The notes under the pieces are model-generated. The model ran no database searches, was not told where the DNA came from, and saw nothing but the letters and a program-made list of their open reading frames with translations. DNA of 64,000 nt from Clostridium cadaveris (GTDB lineage: Bacteria; Bacillota; Clostridia; Clostridiales; Clostridiaceae). The stretch spans positions 934,501 to 998,500 of the forward strand of contig NZ_CP076620.1 of NCBI RefSeq assembly GCF_020911725.1, in the 5' to 3' direction. This document shows positions 26,511-36,971 of this stretch, piece by piece; within the stretch, counting starts at the first letter, position 1; each line of letters starts with the position of its first letter. The position numbers were made by a program, and so were the translations under genes.

Positions 26511-26722
26511 TTAATCACCTCCCACATATGATATGTAAAAAAATAAGCTTTTATGTAAAAGAGTAGGCTGTTAAAATTTTTAGAAATCATAAAAGTGCTA
26601 TTGACCATAAGGATGAAATGATATAACTTATAAATCATAAGTGACTATTAATTTTAAAAATTCAGTAAAATTATAATATGTAATGATTAAAAAGACGATT
26701 ATAAATTAAGGGGGTGCTTTCT

Positions 26723-28378
26723 ATGGCACAGATATCATTAAATTTAAAGGATATAGGAAATATAAAAGTGGAAGAAGGTACAACAGCATATGAGATTATA
26801 GAAAAATACTATAGTGATAGAGAAGTACCTATAATTTTGGCGAAACTCAATAATGATCATATAGAATTAAGGGAAGAAATACACAAAGAAGGAAATTTTG
26901 AACCTATTGATATATCAACGACAACAGGTAATAGGACTTATTTTAGAACACTTCAATTCGTTTTTATTAAAGCAGCCTATGAGCTTTTTCCGGGATGCAA
27001 AGTTACTATAGAGCATGCTCTTGATAAAGGAATATATGGAGAAATTCATAAAGAGAAAGCTCTTGATGAAGAAGATATAGAGGCTTTAAATAAAAGAATA
27101 CAGGAGATTATAGATAGGGATACTATAATAAACAAGAGTAGAGTAACAGTAGAAGAAGCAATTAATATTTTTGACAGTTATGGGCTTGAAGATAAGCTTA
27201 GGCTTCTAAGGAGTATCGGAAAGAATGACGTGACATTATATGAGTTAGATGGAAGATATGATTACTTCTTCGGATTTTTGGGGTATTCTACAGGAGTTAT
27301 AAAAAATTTTAAAGTAATATTTCATGATCCAGGTTTTATAATAAGGATACCGTCAGAAGAACATCCAAAAGAAATACTGCCTTTTATTGAGCATAAGAAG
27401 CTTGATGCCATTTTTAGAGAAACAGAAGATTGGCTGGATATACTAAATGTGGCAGATGTAGGAGCATTAAATGGGTATATTCAAAATGGAAATATAAATG
27501 AACTCATAATGGTAGCTGAAGCACTTCAAGAGAAAAAGATAGCATATATAGCTGATATGATACAGGAAAGAAAAGAAGTGAAAATAGTTCTTATAGCCGG
27601 ACCTTCATCATCTGGAAAGACAACTTTTGCAAATAGACTAGGAATACAGCTGCGAGTTAATGGATTCACACCAATACCTATTTCTTTAGATGATTATTTC
27701 TTAAATAGAGAAATAACTCCTAAGGATGAAAATGGCAATTATGATTTTGAATCTATTAAAGCTTTGGATATAGAATTGTTTAATGAAAATTTGAGAGATC
27801 TTATGGATGGAAAAGAAGTAGAGATACCAAACTTTGATTTTAAACTAGGAAAGAGAAGATGGTCAGGAAATAAGCTTACTCTTCCTCATAATGGCATAAT
27901 AATAGTTGAAGGCATACATGGACTTAATGATATGCTTACTAATTCTATTGCAGCAAAAAATAAATTTAAGATATATATAAGCGCTCTTACTCAGCTTAAT
28001 TTAGATAGTCATAATAGAATAGCTACAACTGATGTAAGAAGAATAAGAAGAATAGTAAGAGATTTTCTTTCAAGGGGGTATGGTGGAGAGACAACTCTTA
28101 CCATGTGGCCATCTGTTAGGCGTGGAGAAGAGAAAAATATATTCGTGTTCCAAGAAGAAGCAGATGTGATGTTTAATTCTACTTTAGTTTATGAATTATG
28201 TGTATTAAAAAAATATGCCGTAGAGGAACTTAAAAAGATTTCAAAAAACAGTCCGGTTTATTATGAGGCAGAAAGACTGATAAGTTTTTTAAATTTGTTT
28301 AAAGATGTAGATGTTAGTTTAGTTCCTTCAAACTCTATATTAAGGGAATTTATAGGAGGCAGTATATTTTATAGATAA
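26723..28378 (+). CDS. Nucleoside (uridine) kinase with TGS/ThrRS-like N-terminal domain
   Basis: A 551-residue fusion. Residues 1 to about 60 resemble a TGS domain. Residues 60 to 200 resemble the second additional domain of threonyl-tRNA synthetase (FRTLQFVFIKAAYELFPG, VTIEHALDKGIYGE). The C-terminal half is a uridine-kinase-type P-loop domain with LIAGPSSSGKTTFANRL and ISLDDYFLNRE, plus IIIVEGIHGLND. This architecture occurs in Thermotoga and clostridia. The likely reaction is phosphorylation of uridine/cytidine. ATG 26723 fits the AAGGGGG site better than the ATG at 26714. Confidence 0.9.
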   Translation: MAQISLNLKDIGNIKVEEGTTAYEIIEKYYSDREVPIILAKLNNDHIELREEIHKEGNFEPIDISTTTGNRTYFRTLQFVFIKAAYELFPGCKVTIEHALDKGIYGEIHKEKALDEEDIEALNKRIQEIIDRDTIINKSRVTVEEAINIFDSYGLEDKLRLLRSIGKNDVTLYELDGRYDYFFGFLGYSTGVIKNFKVIFHDPGFIIRIPSEEHPKEILPFIEHKKLDAIFRETEDWLDILNVADVGALNGYIQNGNINELIMVAEALQEKKIAYIADMIQERKEVKIVLIAGPSSSGKTTFANRLGIQLRVNGFTPIPISLDDYFLNREITPKDENGNYDFESIKALDIELFNENLRDLMDGKEVEIPNFDFKLGKRRWSGNKLTLPHNGIIIVEGIHGLNDMLTNSIAAKNKFKIYISALTQLNLDSHNRIATTDVRRIRRIVRDFLSRGYGGETTLTMWPSVRRGEEKNIFVFQEEADVMFNSTLVYELCVLKKYAVEELKKISKNSPVYYEAERLISFLNLFKDVDVSLVPSNSILREFIGGSIFYR

Positions 28379-28461
28379 GTTAAGTGATATTGTGGTTAAG
28401 CCTTAAAATTTATATTATAATTAAAAATGGAATTTTACAAAAGTTTAATAAGGAGAAAATT

Positions 28462-29145
28462 ATGAGAAAATATGGAGTTTTTGATATTTTAGGTCCTATA
28501 ATGATAGGTCCGTCTAGTTCACATACTGCAGGAGCAGCAAGACTTGGAAAATTAGCAGGATCTATAGCAGATGGACCTGTAAAAAAGGTTACATTCCTGT
28601 TGCATGGATCTTTTGCTAAGACTTATAGAGGACATGGTACAGATAGAGCACTTGTAGCTGGAATTCTAGGCATGGATCCATGGGATGAACAACTTAGAGA
28701 CTCAATAGATATAGCTGAAGAGAGAGGCATAGAAATAAAATTTCAAGAAGCAGATTTAGGAGATGTACATCCTAACACAGTTAAGTTTATCATTGAAAAA
28801 GAAGATGGAGATATAGTTACAGTAATGGGTTCATCCATAGGTGGCGGAAGTGTAGTCATAACTGAGGTAAATGGTGAAGAAATAGAGTTTACAGGAGAGT
28901 ATCCAACTATAATAATACATCATAAAGATCTACCAGGAATGATATCAAAGGTAACTAGATTATTGTATGAAAAGGAAATAAATATAGCTTTTATGAAAGT
29001 TTTTAGAACCGTGAAAGGTTCTTCTGCTAACATGATATTTGAAACAGACAATGAAATTCCAGAAAATATAGTTGAAGCTATACTAGCAGTAGAAAATATA
29101 GAAAAAGTTAAAGTTATTAATCCAGTTAAGGAAGGGGAAATTTAA
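28462..29145 (+). CDS. sdaAB: L-serine dehydratase, iron-sulfur-dependent, beta subunit
   Basis: Beta subunit of the anaerobic [4Fe-4S] serine dehydratase that converts L-serine to pyruvate and ammonia. The 227-residue protein opens with YGVFDILGPIMIGPSSSHTAGAARLG, the family signature, and ends with an ACT-like domain (HHKDLPGMISKVTRLLYEK). ATG 28462 follows AAGGAG; the longer frame from 28384 lacks a site. The alpha gene begins two bases after its stop. Confidence 0.95.
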   Translation: MRKYGVFDILGPIMIGPSSSHTAGAARLGKLAGSIADGPVKKVTFLLHGSFAKTYRGHGTDRALVAGILGMDPWDEQLRDSIDIAEERGIEIKFQEADLGDVHPNTVKFIIEKEDGDIVTVMGSSIGGGSVVITEVNGEEIEFTGEYPTIIIHHKDLPGMISKVTRLLYEKEINIAFMKVFRTVKGSSANMIFETDNEIPENIVEAILAVENIEKVKVINPVKEGEI

Positions 29146-29147
29146 CG

Positions 29148-30023
29148 GTGTATATAAGCAACGGGAAACAACTGGTTGAAGTATGCAATGAAAAGAATTT
29201 GTCCATAGGCGAATTTGCAATACAAAATGAAGTGGAGGAAAGTGGACTTTCAAGAGAAGAAGTTATAGAAAAGATGAGAAAAAATCTTAAGACCATGAAA
29301 GCCTCTGCAAGCAAGGGATTAGATAAGGAAATAATTTCAGTAAGTGGTCTTATAGGCGGAGATGCTAAAAGATTAAATGAGTATTCAAATCATGAAAAAA
29401 CTTTAAGCGGAAATATAATGGTTACAGCCATGGCAAGAGCTTTATCCTGCTCAGAGGTAAATGCATCTATGGGAAGAATAGTAGCATGTCCTACAGCTGG
29501 TTCATGTGGAATAATTCCAGCAGTAATAACTACTGTTGGAGAAGCTTTAGATAAGAATGATGAAGAACTTATTAAAGCTCTTTTCTGTTCTTCAGCAGTT
29601 GGGATTATAATAGCTCAAAATGCATGCGTAGCTGGTGCAGAAGGAGGATGTCAGGCAGAATGCGGTTCTGCTGCAGCTATGGCCTGTGCAGCAATTATAG
29701 AACTTATGGGTGGAACTCCAGCAATGTGTCTAAATGGAGCTGCTATAGTTATAAAAAATATATTAGGACTTGTTTGTGATCCTATTGCAGGACTTGTTGA
29801 GGTTCCTTGCGCAAAGAGAAATGCATCAGGAGCTGTTAGTGCTATTACTGTAGCTGATATGATAATGGCAGGCATAGTAAGCAAGATTCCATTTGATGAT
29901 GTGGTATCTGCAATGTACAAGGTAGGTAAATCTCTTCCAAGTGAACTTAGAGAGACAGCTCTTGGCGGATTAGCTGCAACTCCTACTGGAATTGAACTTA
30001 AAAAACAAATATTAGGTGAGTAA
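29148..30023 (+). CDS. sdaAA: L-serine dehydratase, iron-sulfur-dependent, alpha subunit
   Basis: Catalytic subunit carrying the [4Fe-4S] cluster. The 291-residue protein contains the conserved cysteines in ACPTAGSCGIIPAVI, CVAGAEGGCQAECGSAAAM, and VCDPIAGLVEVPC. GTG 29148 is the start: AAGGGGA lies in the end of sdaAB just upstream. The two-base gap to sdaAB implies translational coupling. Terminates in the hairpin at 30049. Confidence 0.96.
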   Translation: MYISNGKQLVEVCNEKNLSIGEFAIQNEVEESGLSREEVIEKMRKNLKTMKASASKGLDKEIISVSGLIGGDAKRLNEYSNHEKTLSGNIMVTAMARALSCSEVNASMGRIVACPTAGSCGIIPAVITTVGEALDKNDEELIKALFCSSAVGIIIAQNACVAGAEGGCQAECGSAAAMACAAIIELMGGTPAMCLNGAAIVIKNILGLVCDPIAGLVEVPCAKRNASGAVSAITVADMIMAGIVSKIPFDDVVSAMYKVGKSLPSELRETALGGLAATPTGIELKKQILGE

Positions 30024-30048
30024 ACTATAAAGGATATATAACATTAAG

Positions 30049-30072
30049 GAGAGGCAATGCCTCTCTTTTTTT
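30049..30072 (+). terminator. Serine dehydratase operon terminator
   Basis: GAGAGGC/GCCTCTC stem, three-base loop, T-run. Confidence 0.9.
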
Positions 30073-30146
30073 ACTAAAAATGTAACAAAACTCGGGTGAT
30101 AGGAATATTGTGTATATAGGAATATTACTAGGAGGATTTTAGTCTA

Positions 30147-30698
30147 ATGGATAATAAACTAAAAGGCACTGAGACCTATAAAAATTTATTAGCCACTTTT
30201 GCAGGAGAGGCAAGAGCTAGAGATAAATATGATTTATACGGAGAAAAAGCTAATGCAGAGGGATTGGTATATGTAGGAGATGTGTTTAGAGAAACTGCAC
30301 ATAACGAATATGCCCATGCCAGAGAAGTTTTTGACAGATTTTTAGGAAAGATACAAAATACTGAAGGAAATTTGATGGATTCTGCTAGAGGAGAAGCAAA
30401 GGAGGCAAATTCTATATACAAAGAGTATGAGAGAACAGCAAGAGCAGAAGGATTCAATGATATTGCAGATTTCTATAAAGAACTAGCAGAAGTAGAAGAG
30501 ACTCATGAAGAAAGATTTATGGAGATTTACAATCGTCTAAAGTCAGGTACTTTATACAATAGAAATGTAGAATCATTATGGCAGTGTACAAACTGTGGAT
30601 ACATTTATGAGGGATTACAAGTACCAGAATTATGTCCACTATGCCACTTCCCAAAGGGATTTTTTGCACCTTACTGCAATAATAATGAGAAAAAGTAG
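30147..30698 (+). CDS. Rubrerythrin
   Basis: Non-haem di-iron peroxidase that removes hydrogen peroxide in anaerobes. The 183-residue protein has the ferritin-like domain with FAGEARARDKYDLY, ETAHNEYAHAREVF and AEVEETHEERF supplying the di-iron ligands. A C-terminal rubredoxin domain follows with CTNCGYIYEG and CPLCHFPKGFF. This is the classic domain order. AGGAGG precedes ATG 30147. It is followed after 12 bp by a small acidic gene and then an antiporter. Confidence 0.95.
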   Translation: MDNKLKGTETYKNLLATFAGEARARDKYDLYGEKANAEGLVYVGDVFRETAHNEYAHAREVFDRFLGKIQNTEGNLMDSARGEAKEANSIYKEYERTARAEGFNDIADFYKELAEVEETHEERFMEIYNRLKSGTLYNRNVESLWQCTNCGYIYEGLQVPELCPLCHFPKGFFAPYCNNNEKK

Positions 30699-30710
30699 GA
30701 GGGGGAGAAT

Positions 30711-30917
30711 ATGATAATAATATACCCTAAATATTTTGAGATGCCTGTAGTTATGGATGATGATTTTGAACAGTTCACCAATGAAAAAATTATGTACAGA
30801 GGCGAAGAAATTATATCAGATGATATTAATAAAAAAAACATTCAGGAAGATGAATTTGAGGAAATAGATGAAGAATATATCAAGAGTCAAATGCAGGACA
30901 GAGAATATTATTTATAA
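30711..30917 (+). CDS. Small acidic hypothetical protein
   Basis: A 68-residue protein, strongly acidic in its second half (EDEFEEIDEEYIKSQMQD), with no span or motif I recognise. GGAGGGGG lies just before ATG 30711. It sits between rubrerythrin and the antiporter and its last 50 bp overlap the antiporter start in another frame, which argues for coupled translation. Confidence 0.55.
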   Translation: MIIIYPKYFEMPVVMDDDFEQFTNEKIMYRGEEIISDDINKKNIQEDEFEEIDEEYIKSQMQDREYYL

Positions 30918-31953
30918 ACTTATAGTTATAACATTGGTGCTTGTTGGAACTATTATAAACACAAAAAACGCTTTAATAAATACGGTGTTTGCTTCTATAT
31001 CTATGATAATTTTAGCTGTGTATATTGGAAAGTACACTAACTTATATTCTGAATATGTAGGCGAAAAAAGAGGAGGGCTTTTATCTGCAACCCTTGGAAA
31101 TTTACCGGAACTTGCTATGGGTATATGGTCTTTAGGATATGGGATGGTATCTATGGTAAAGTGGGCTCTTATAGGATCCATAATAAGCAATATGCTTTTA
31201 GTATTAGGAATATCTTCATTTGTAGGAGGTGTAAAATACAAAGAACAGAGCTTTAATAAAAATATAGCTAGAACAAATTTTAATATGCTTACACTGGCGT
31301 TAGCGTCAATGATATTGCTGGCTACAGTTAATTATTACGTACCATTAAGCAGTGAAGCAATATCTTCTATAAGTAATAAAGTAGCTATAGTATTAATTTT
31401 TGTATATGGATTAGGATTGATATTTTCATTAGTAACTCATAGTAATTTATTTGTTGTAAGCGAAGATGGAAATGAGGTGAGAAATGAAAATAAAGATAGG
31501 AAGATAAGAATCTTATCAATTATTTTAATATTATCTCTTACACTATTTTTTTCTAGCGAAAATGTGATAAATAACTTAAATGAATTAGTTAAAGTAAATG
31601 GAGTTTCCGAAAATTTATTAGGTATACTGGTAGTACCTTTTATAGGAAATATAGGAGAGAATATTTCGGCTATAATGGCTGCGTTTAATGATAAAATAAA
31701 CATGAGCATAGAAATAGCAGTAGGATCAAGTATACAGATAGCTCTTTTTGTAACGCCAATAATAATGGTTCTATCATATACCATGGGTATAACTATGAAC
31801 TTGCTTTTTTCTCCAGTACAGATAATAATAGCTCTGGTAGCAGTGGCTATGTCATTTATAGTATATGTAGATGGAAAAAGTTATTGGTTTGAAGGGGCTA
31901 TACTGCTAGCTATATATCTTATGAGCATAATTTCTTGTTATTATATTATTTAA
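30868..31953 (+). CDS. Calcium/proton antiporter family (CaCA/ChaA-like)
   Basis: A 361-residue membrane protein with about ten or eleven spans. The two CaCA alpha repeats are visible: GGLLSATLGNLPELAMG in the first half and FIGNIGENISAIMAAFNDK in the second, each with the cation-binding Glu. These match CAX-type Ca2+/H+ exchangers, which export calcium (or sodium) using the proton gradient. ATG 30868 has GAGG upstream and overlaps the 3' end of the small acidic gene. A later in-frame start cannot be excluded. Confidence 0.88.
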   Translation: MKNISRVKCRTENIIYKLIVITLVLVGTIINTKNALINTVFASISMIILAVYIGKYTNLYSEYVGEKRGGLLSATLGNLPELAMGIWSLGYGMVSMVKWALIGSIISNMLLVLGISSFVGGVKYKEQSFNKNIARTNFNMLTLALASMILLATVNYYVPLSSEAISSISNKVAIVLIFVYGLGLIFSLVTHSNLFVVSEDGNEVRNENKDRKIRILSIILILSLTLFFSSENVINNLNELVKVNGVSENLLGILVVPFIGNIGENISAIMAAFNDKINMSIEIAVGSSIQIALFVTPIIMVLSYTMGITMNLLFSPVQIIIALVAVAMSFIVYVDGKSYWFEGAILLAIYLMSIISCYYII

Positions 31954-32014
31954 GCATAAAAATCCATCTTCAATAATATAAATAATGTGAAATATTTAAA
32001 AGGTGGAATAAAAT

Positions 32015-32374
32015 ATGCCGTACAGAAATATAATAGATTTCCATTACAGAGATGTATGTAATTTGCAAGACAGTTTGATTAAATTTACCAGTGCATATAG
32101 AACACTTATTGGTGGAGCTAATGACCTAAATGGCATAGCTTTAGCTAAAAAGAGTGAAGTTAAAGATGCCTTAAAGAGAGCTGATGAAATTGGATATATA
32201 ATGGATGATGTAATATCAGCTATAAGAAAATCTCAATGCAGATATTTAGATTATTGTGTCATGTACTCTAATCAGATAAAAACCATTATAAATCCTCAGT
32301 TTTTATTGGCTGAGATAGAAAGAGAACTTTATGTTTCACCAAACAATGAAAACAATAAAAGCCAAGGGACGTAA
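32015..32374 (+). CDS. Hypothetical protein
   Basis: A 119-residue soluble, helical protein that I do not recognise. It has one Cys-x5-Cys pair (QCRYLDYC) and a basic/acidic mixed composition. AAAGGTGG precedes ATG 32015. Its stop codon lies inside the loop of the terminator shared with pssA. Confidence 0.55.
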   Translation: MPYRNIIDFHYRDVCNLQDSLIKFTSAYRTLIGGANDLNGIALAKKSEVKDALKRADEIGYIMDDVISAIRKSQCRYLDYCVMYSNQIKTIINPQFLLAEIERELYVSPNNENNKSQGT

Positions 32375-32390
32375 TCCCTTGGCTTTTAAA
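32357..32390. terminator. Bidirectional terminator overlapping two gene ends
   Basis: Perfect stem AAAAGCCAAGGGA/TCCCTTGGCTTTT; the plus-strand stop lies in its loop, and the minus-strand pssA stop in its right flank. Confidence 0.9.
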
Positions 32391-32898
32391 CTTTTTTAAG
32401 TTGAAACTTACTAATCATAAGATATGATAAAGATACAATAAAAATTACTGGTAATGCTGGATTCAAAGGTCTATTTACTGTAAATAAAGCAAAAACAGCC
32501 ATAAAACTTCCAGCTAATGTTATAGGTACACCGGTAAATACTCCATCAAATGTTGAGATATTATATCTAGCTAATCTATATGCACCACATATAGGAAAAA
32601 CAAGTACTAGAAGATATCCAACAAATCCAAAGCTCATAAAATTATAAAGTCTATAGATAAGTATGGACGGTGCCACACCAAATGATACTAAATCTGCTAA
32701 AGAATCTAGTTCTTTTCCTATCTCACTGTCTACATTTAAAAGACGTGCTATTCTTCCGTCATATCTATCGGCTAATGCTGCTAATAATACAAAAATTGCT
32801 GCTAATTTGAAGTTTCCGTGAAAAGTCATTAAAATCGATAATAAACCAAAAGCTAAATTACCTAATGTAAAGGTATTTGGTATTGCGCTTTTTTTCAT
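32386..32898 (-). CDS. pssA: CDP-diacylglycerol-serine O-phosphatidyltransferase
   Basis: Integral membrane enzyme that makes phosphatidylserine from CDP-diacylglycerol and serine. The 170-residue protein has the CDP-alcohol transferase motif D-x3-DG-x2-AR-x8-G-x3-D-x3-D in LADRYDGRIARLL...IGKELDSLADLVSFG, and about six membrane spans. ATG 32898 is preferred (AGGAGTG upstream) over the ATG at 32937. It is monocistronic here; psd is not in the window. Confidence 0.92.
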   Translation of the reverse strand: MKKSAIPNTFTLGNLAFGLLSILMTFHGNFKLAAIFVLLAALADRYDGRIARLLNVDSEIGKELDSLADLVSFGVAPSILIYRLYNFMSFGFVGYLLVLVFPICGAYRLARYNISTFDGVFTGVPITLAGSFMAVFALFTVNRPLNPALPVIFIVSLSYLMISKFQLKKV

Positions 32899-33144
32899 TA
32901 AATCACTCCTACCATAATAAAAATAATATAACTTCATATATTATATTATACATCAAAACTATTATTTACATAAGGGGAACACTTAAAAAAGTGGATTTTT
33001 AAGGTTGATATAAGATAAAACAATTAAAAAATAATGTAAGATGATAATATATTATAAAACACATATATGATCATATGTCAATCGACACATAAGTATTAAG
33101 ATGATATAATTTAAAGATAATGATTTTTAAAGGAGGAAGTAAAT

Positions 33145-34029
33145 ATGAGAAAAGTAAAATTCATATACAATCCTTTTTCGGGTGAAAACACCATATTAAA
33201 TGATATAGATACTGTAATAAAACTACACCTGCAAAAAGGATATATAGTAGTACCGCATAGAATAAGTTTTGATATAGAAATAGAGAAGGCTTTTATAGAT
33301 ATAGACGATACATATGAATATATTATAGTAGCAGGCGGAGATGGAACCGTTGATACTGTAGTAAACAAAATGAAAGAACTTAAGATAGATTTACCTTTAG
33401 CGATTCTTCCAACTGGAACTGCAAATGATTTTGCTAAATTTATAGGTATGCCTTATGATGTTGGCAAGGCATGTGAACGTATTTTAAACTCTACTCCAAA
33501 GCCTGTTGATATTGCGAAGATTAATGATAAATATTTTATAAATGTAGCAAGTACAGGACTTTTTACTGATGTTTCTCAAAAGACAGATGTAAATCTAAAA
33601 AATACTATTGGAAAATTAGCTTATTATATAAAAGGAATAGAGCAACTTCCTAATTTCAGAAAGCTCAAGATAAATGTTGAATCAGAGGAACTAGATTTTG
33701 ATGGTGAGATGTACCTTATGTTGGTATTTAATGGACAAACTGCTGGGAATTTTAAGCTGGCAACTGAAGCAGAAGTAGATGATGGAAAACTTGATGTTAT
33801 TATAGTAAAAGCAGTAAACATAATTGAACTGTTGCCTTTATTTATAAAGATGTTAAAGGGTGAGCATCTAGAAGATAATGGAGTGATTTATTTTAAAACA
33901 AATAAACTTCATATAAAATGTAATGAAGATATAGTGACTGATATAGATGGAGAAAAGGGACCAGATTTCCCAATTGATATAGAATGTGTTAAAGGTGGAA
34001 TTAAGCTTTTAGGAATAAATGAAAGATAA
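33145..34029 (+). CDS. Diacylglycerol/lipid kinase family protein (YegS/DagK type)
   Basis: A 294-residue lipid kinase of the DAGK catalytic family. It shows FIYNPFSG, the nucleotide loop VAGGDGTVDTVVN, and PTGTANDFAKFIG, and the later LMLVFNGQTAGNF. It should phosphorylate diacylglycerol or a related lipid at the membrane. AAGGAGG precedes ATG 33145, and an extended -10 box TGATATAAT lies at about 33102. Its neighbour pssA, although divergent, is also a phospholipid gene. Confidence 0.92.
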   Translation: MRKVKFIYNPFSGENTILNDIDTVIKLHLQKGYIVVPHRISFDIEIEKAFIDIDDTYEYIIVAGGDGTVDTVVNKMKELKIDLPLAILPTGTANDFAKFIGMPYDVGKACERILNSTPKPVDIAKINDKYFINVASTGLFTDVSQKTDVNLKNTIGKLAYYIKGIEQLPNFRKLKINVESEELDFDGEMYLMLVFNGQTAGNFKLATEAEVDDGKLDVIIVKAVNIIELLPLFIKMLKGEHLEDNGVIYFKTNKLHIKCNEDIVTDIDGEKGPDFPIDIECVKGGIKLLGINER

Positions 34030-34073
34030 CTTTAATAAATATTAAGTAGCAGTAATTAAGGAGAAGTTAAAAA

Positions 34074-34718
34074 ATGATAAGTGTATACTTATACGTTGCA
34101 TTATTGTTACTTATGATAGTTCTATGTATAAAAGCTTTTTTCATAGGACGTAGAAAAGCACCAGGAAAGATAAGGATATACAATACTGTCATAACATTGG
34201 GATTTAGTTTAAGATACATAGCGCTGCTTATACTATTTATGGTACAAAGCATGAATTATATATACTTTACTAAATACCTTGTGTGTTTAAATCTTATTAT
34301 AGTGCCATGCACTATAGCTTTATGCTTATATATTTTCATGAGAGTTGACGGTTTAAAATTTGATTACTTCTTTGTTCTCATGGCATTAGGTGCTGTGCTT
34401 TATGGAATAGTTATGACATTGTGTAAAGTTTCTATTGAGATAAGAAATCCTTTTGGATATATAATGCGGTTTTTGTTTGAGGACAAAATATATCTAGCAT
34501 ATATAGCAATTATTTCTGCAGCTCTTGTAATAACTATTGTTGGTTTTGGCAAAGCAAATAGTAAATCTTCAGGAATTATAATTACGATGATTAGCATAAT
34601 GGTGATCTTAGGAGAATTGCTTTTAAAACTTATGGGAGTATCGCTAGCTTTTAATACTTTAATAGGTGAATTTATGATTCTTTTGACTCTTAATATAGGA
34701 CTTAAAACTTTTAAATAA
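34074..34718 (+). CDS. Multi-pass membrane protein of unknown function
   Basis: A 214-residue protein with about seven hydrophobic spans and short loops; no motif that I recognise. AAGGAG precedes ATG 34074. It lies 44 bp after the lipid kinase in the same direction and the two probably share a transcript ending at the strong terminator at 34720. Confidence 0.65.
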   Translation: MISVYLYVALLLLMIVLCIKAFFIGRRKAPGKIRIYNTVITLGFSLRYIALLILFMVQSMNYIYFTKYLVCLNLIIVPCTIALCLYIFMRVDGLKFDYFFVLMALGAVLYGIVMTLCKVSIEIRNPFGYIMRFLFEDKIYLAYIAIISAALVITIVGFGKANSKSSGIIITMISIMVILGELLLKLMGVSLAFNTLIGEFMILLTLNIGLKTFK

Positions 34719-34719
34719 C

Positions 34720-34767
34720 AAAAGGTGTACTGTAAATCGTTTTTAAATTTTACAGTACACCTTTTTT
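34720..34767. terminator. Bidirectional terminator
   Basis: Long stem AAAGGTGTACTGTAAA with its complement, with A- and T-runs, between convergent genes. Confidence 0.9.
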
Positions 34768-34771
34768 ATAT

Positions 34772-36691
34772 TTAATGCTTTTTAGACTTTCCTTTAACCT
34801 TATTTCTTGATGAATTAGAATCTTTATTAGAAGAAGAATTTTTATGATTCTTGCCCTGATATTTTTTTGGAGAGCTCTTTTTAGAAGGAGCATTAAATGG
34901 TATTAAACAGTTTTTGCTGTTACCAATAAGATCTTCTCTTCCTGCTTTCAAAAGAGCATCTTTCACTAAATTATAGTTTTCTGGAACTTCAAACTGAAGA
35001 AGAGCTCTTTGCATAGCTTTTTCTTTTGGATTCTTTGGCACATAGACTTTTTCTCCAGTAAGAGGGTTAATTCCTGTGTAATAAATGGTTGTAGCAAGAC
35101 TTCCAGGTGTAGGATAAAAATCTTGAACCTGTTCTGGATTATGCCCCATTTGCTTTATATATTGCGATAATTCTATGGCAGCTTTTAGGTCTGATCCAGG
35201 ATGACTTGACATTAAATAAGGAACTAAAAATTGATTTTTATTTATTTTTTTATTTATTTCAAAATATTTTTTGCTAAATCTATCATAAACTTCTCTTGAT
35301 GGTTTTCCCATTTGAAGAAGCACTTTGTCACTGATATGTTCAGGAGCAACCTTAAGCTGGCCGCTTATATGATATTTACATAAATCATTAAAAAATTCCA
35401 TGTTTTTATCATGAATTAAATAGTCATATCTTATTCCAGAACGTATAAATACCTTTTTAATTCCAGGAAGAGCTCTCACTCTTCTAAGGATGTGAAGGTA
35501 ATCTTTATGGTCAACTTTTAAATTTTTACATGGTGTAGGGAACATACATTGTCTATTTCTGCAGGCACCATGAGTTTCTTGTTTTTTGCAAGCCATATTT
35601 CTAAAGTTTGCAGTAGGACCCCCTATATCATGTATATATCCTTTGAAGTCATTTAAAGTTGTGAGTAGTTTTGCTTCATCTACAATACTTTCTTCACTTC
35701 TATGTTGAATTATTCTTCCTTGATGGAAGGTAAGAGCACAGAAAGCACAAGAACCAAAACAGCCTCTATGACTTGTTATTGAAAACTTAACTTCTCTTAT
35801 AGCAGGGATACCTCCCTTTTCTTCATACATAGGATGATAGGTTCTCATGTATGGAAGATTATAGCTTATATCCATTTCTTCCTCAGTAAGAGGTTCTTGA
35901 GGTCTGTTAGCTATAAGATATCTGTCACCATACTGTTGTATTATACCGCGGCCATTAACAGGATCTTGTTCATAGTACTCAAGCTTATAGCTTTCGTTGT
36001 ATTCAGATTTACTTTTTTCTATATCTTCAAAACATGGAGTGATTACGTAATCTTTAGCGTTATCAGGAAGATCTTTTGAAATGTAGCATGTTCCTCTTAC
36101 ATGAGTTAGGTTTTTAATGTTCATACCATATTTTAAAAGATCTGCTATCTGAACAATAGTTTTTTCTCCCATTCCATATATTAAAAGATCTGCTTTAGAA
36201 TCTAAAAGTATGCTTCTTCTTATTTTGTCATCCCAGTAGTCATAATGTGCAAATCTTCTAAGAGATGCTTCAATACCTCCAATTATTATTGGAACATCTT
36301 TGTAGGCCTGACGAATCATGTTACAGTAAACTATAACGGCTCTATCAGGTCTATGATTAGGCTCACCACCAGGTGAGTATAAGTCTTCTTTTCTTTTTCT
36401 TTTAGAAACACTATAGTGATTTACCATAGAGTCTATATTACCAGAGTTAACTAAGAAACCTAACTTAGGGCGTCCAAGAACTTTGAATGATTCTACATCT
36501 TTCCAATTTGGCTGAGGTATTATACCAACTTTATAACCGTTATATTCTAATGTCCTTCCTATTATTGCAGTACCAAAAGAAGGATGGTCTACATAGGCAT
36601 CCCCTGTAACTATTATAAAATCCAATTCATCTATGGATTGTTTTTTCATATCTTCTATGCTTACAGGTAAAAAGTTTCTACCAAGCTTCAT
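34772..36691 (-). CDS. YgiQ family radical SAM protein
   Basis: A 639-residue radical SAM enzyme. The cluster motif is [10 protein letters not shown] (Cys-x3-Cys-x2-Cys), preceded by an N-terminal B12-binding-like region ([17 protein letters not shown]) and followed by the YgiQ C-terminal extension ([11 protein letters not shown]). A lysine/serine-rich tail with low complexity ends the protein. Reaction unknown. ATG 36691 lacks a perfect site (GAGGAAAAATTT upstream) but fits the family start [10 protein letters not shown]. Confidence 0.92.
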   Translation of the reverse strand: MKLGRNFLPVSIEDMKKQSIDELDFIIVTGDAYVDHPSFGTAIIGRTLEYNGYKVGIIPQPNWKDVESFKVLGRPKLGFLVNSGNIDSMVNHYSVSKRKRKEDLYSPGGEPNHRPDRAVIVYCNMIRQAYKDVPIIIGGIEASLRRFAHYDYWDDKIRRSILLDSKADLLIYGMGEKTIVQIADLLKYGMNIKNLTHVRGTCYISKDLPDNAKDYVITPCFEDIEKSKSEYNESYKLEYYEQDPVNGRGIIQQYGDRYLIANRPQEPLTEEEMDISYNLPYMRTYHPMYEEKGGIPAIREVKFSITSHRGCFGSCAFCALTFHQGRIIQHRSEESIVDEAKLLTTLNDFKGYIHDIGGPTANFRNMACKKQETHGACRNRQCMFPTPCKNLKVDHKDYLHILRRVRALPGIKKVFIRSGIRYDYLIHDKNMEFFNDLCKYHISGQLKVAPEHISDKVLLQMGKPSREVYDRFSKKYFEINKKINKNQFLVPYLMSSHPGSDLKAAIELSQYIKQMGHNPEQVQDFYPTPGSLATTIYYTGINPLTGEKVYVPKNPKEKAMQRALLQFEVPENYNLVKDALLKAGREDLIGNSKNCLIPFNAPSKKSSPKKYQGKNHKNSSSNKDSNSSRNKVKGKSKKH

Positions 36692-36971
36692 AAATTTTTC
36701 CTCATTTCTACATTTGATTATCTTTGAGTATCACTTGATATATTAGCATAATATAAAAACCTTGTAAAACTTATTTGATGTAAAGTGGAATAAGAGAAAT
36801 GAAAATACCAAGATAGTAATTTATAAACAATTATGACAAGATATTTTTATCAAAAATGTAAATAATATAGCATAATAGAGATTATTGAAAACTAAGAAAA
36901 TTAATGATATCATCTATTTATAATAATAACCAATAAAAGAAAAACTTTCAATTTATAGTAGGAGGATTATT
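36692..36971. other. Intergenic region between divergent genes
   Basis: About 280 AT-rich bases that should hold the promoters of the YgiQ gene and the GH-like gene; TATAAT-like boxes are abundant, but no single promoter stands out. No ORF or strong hairpin was found. Confidence 0.5.
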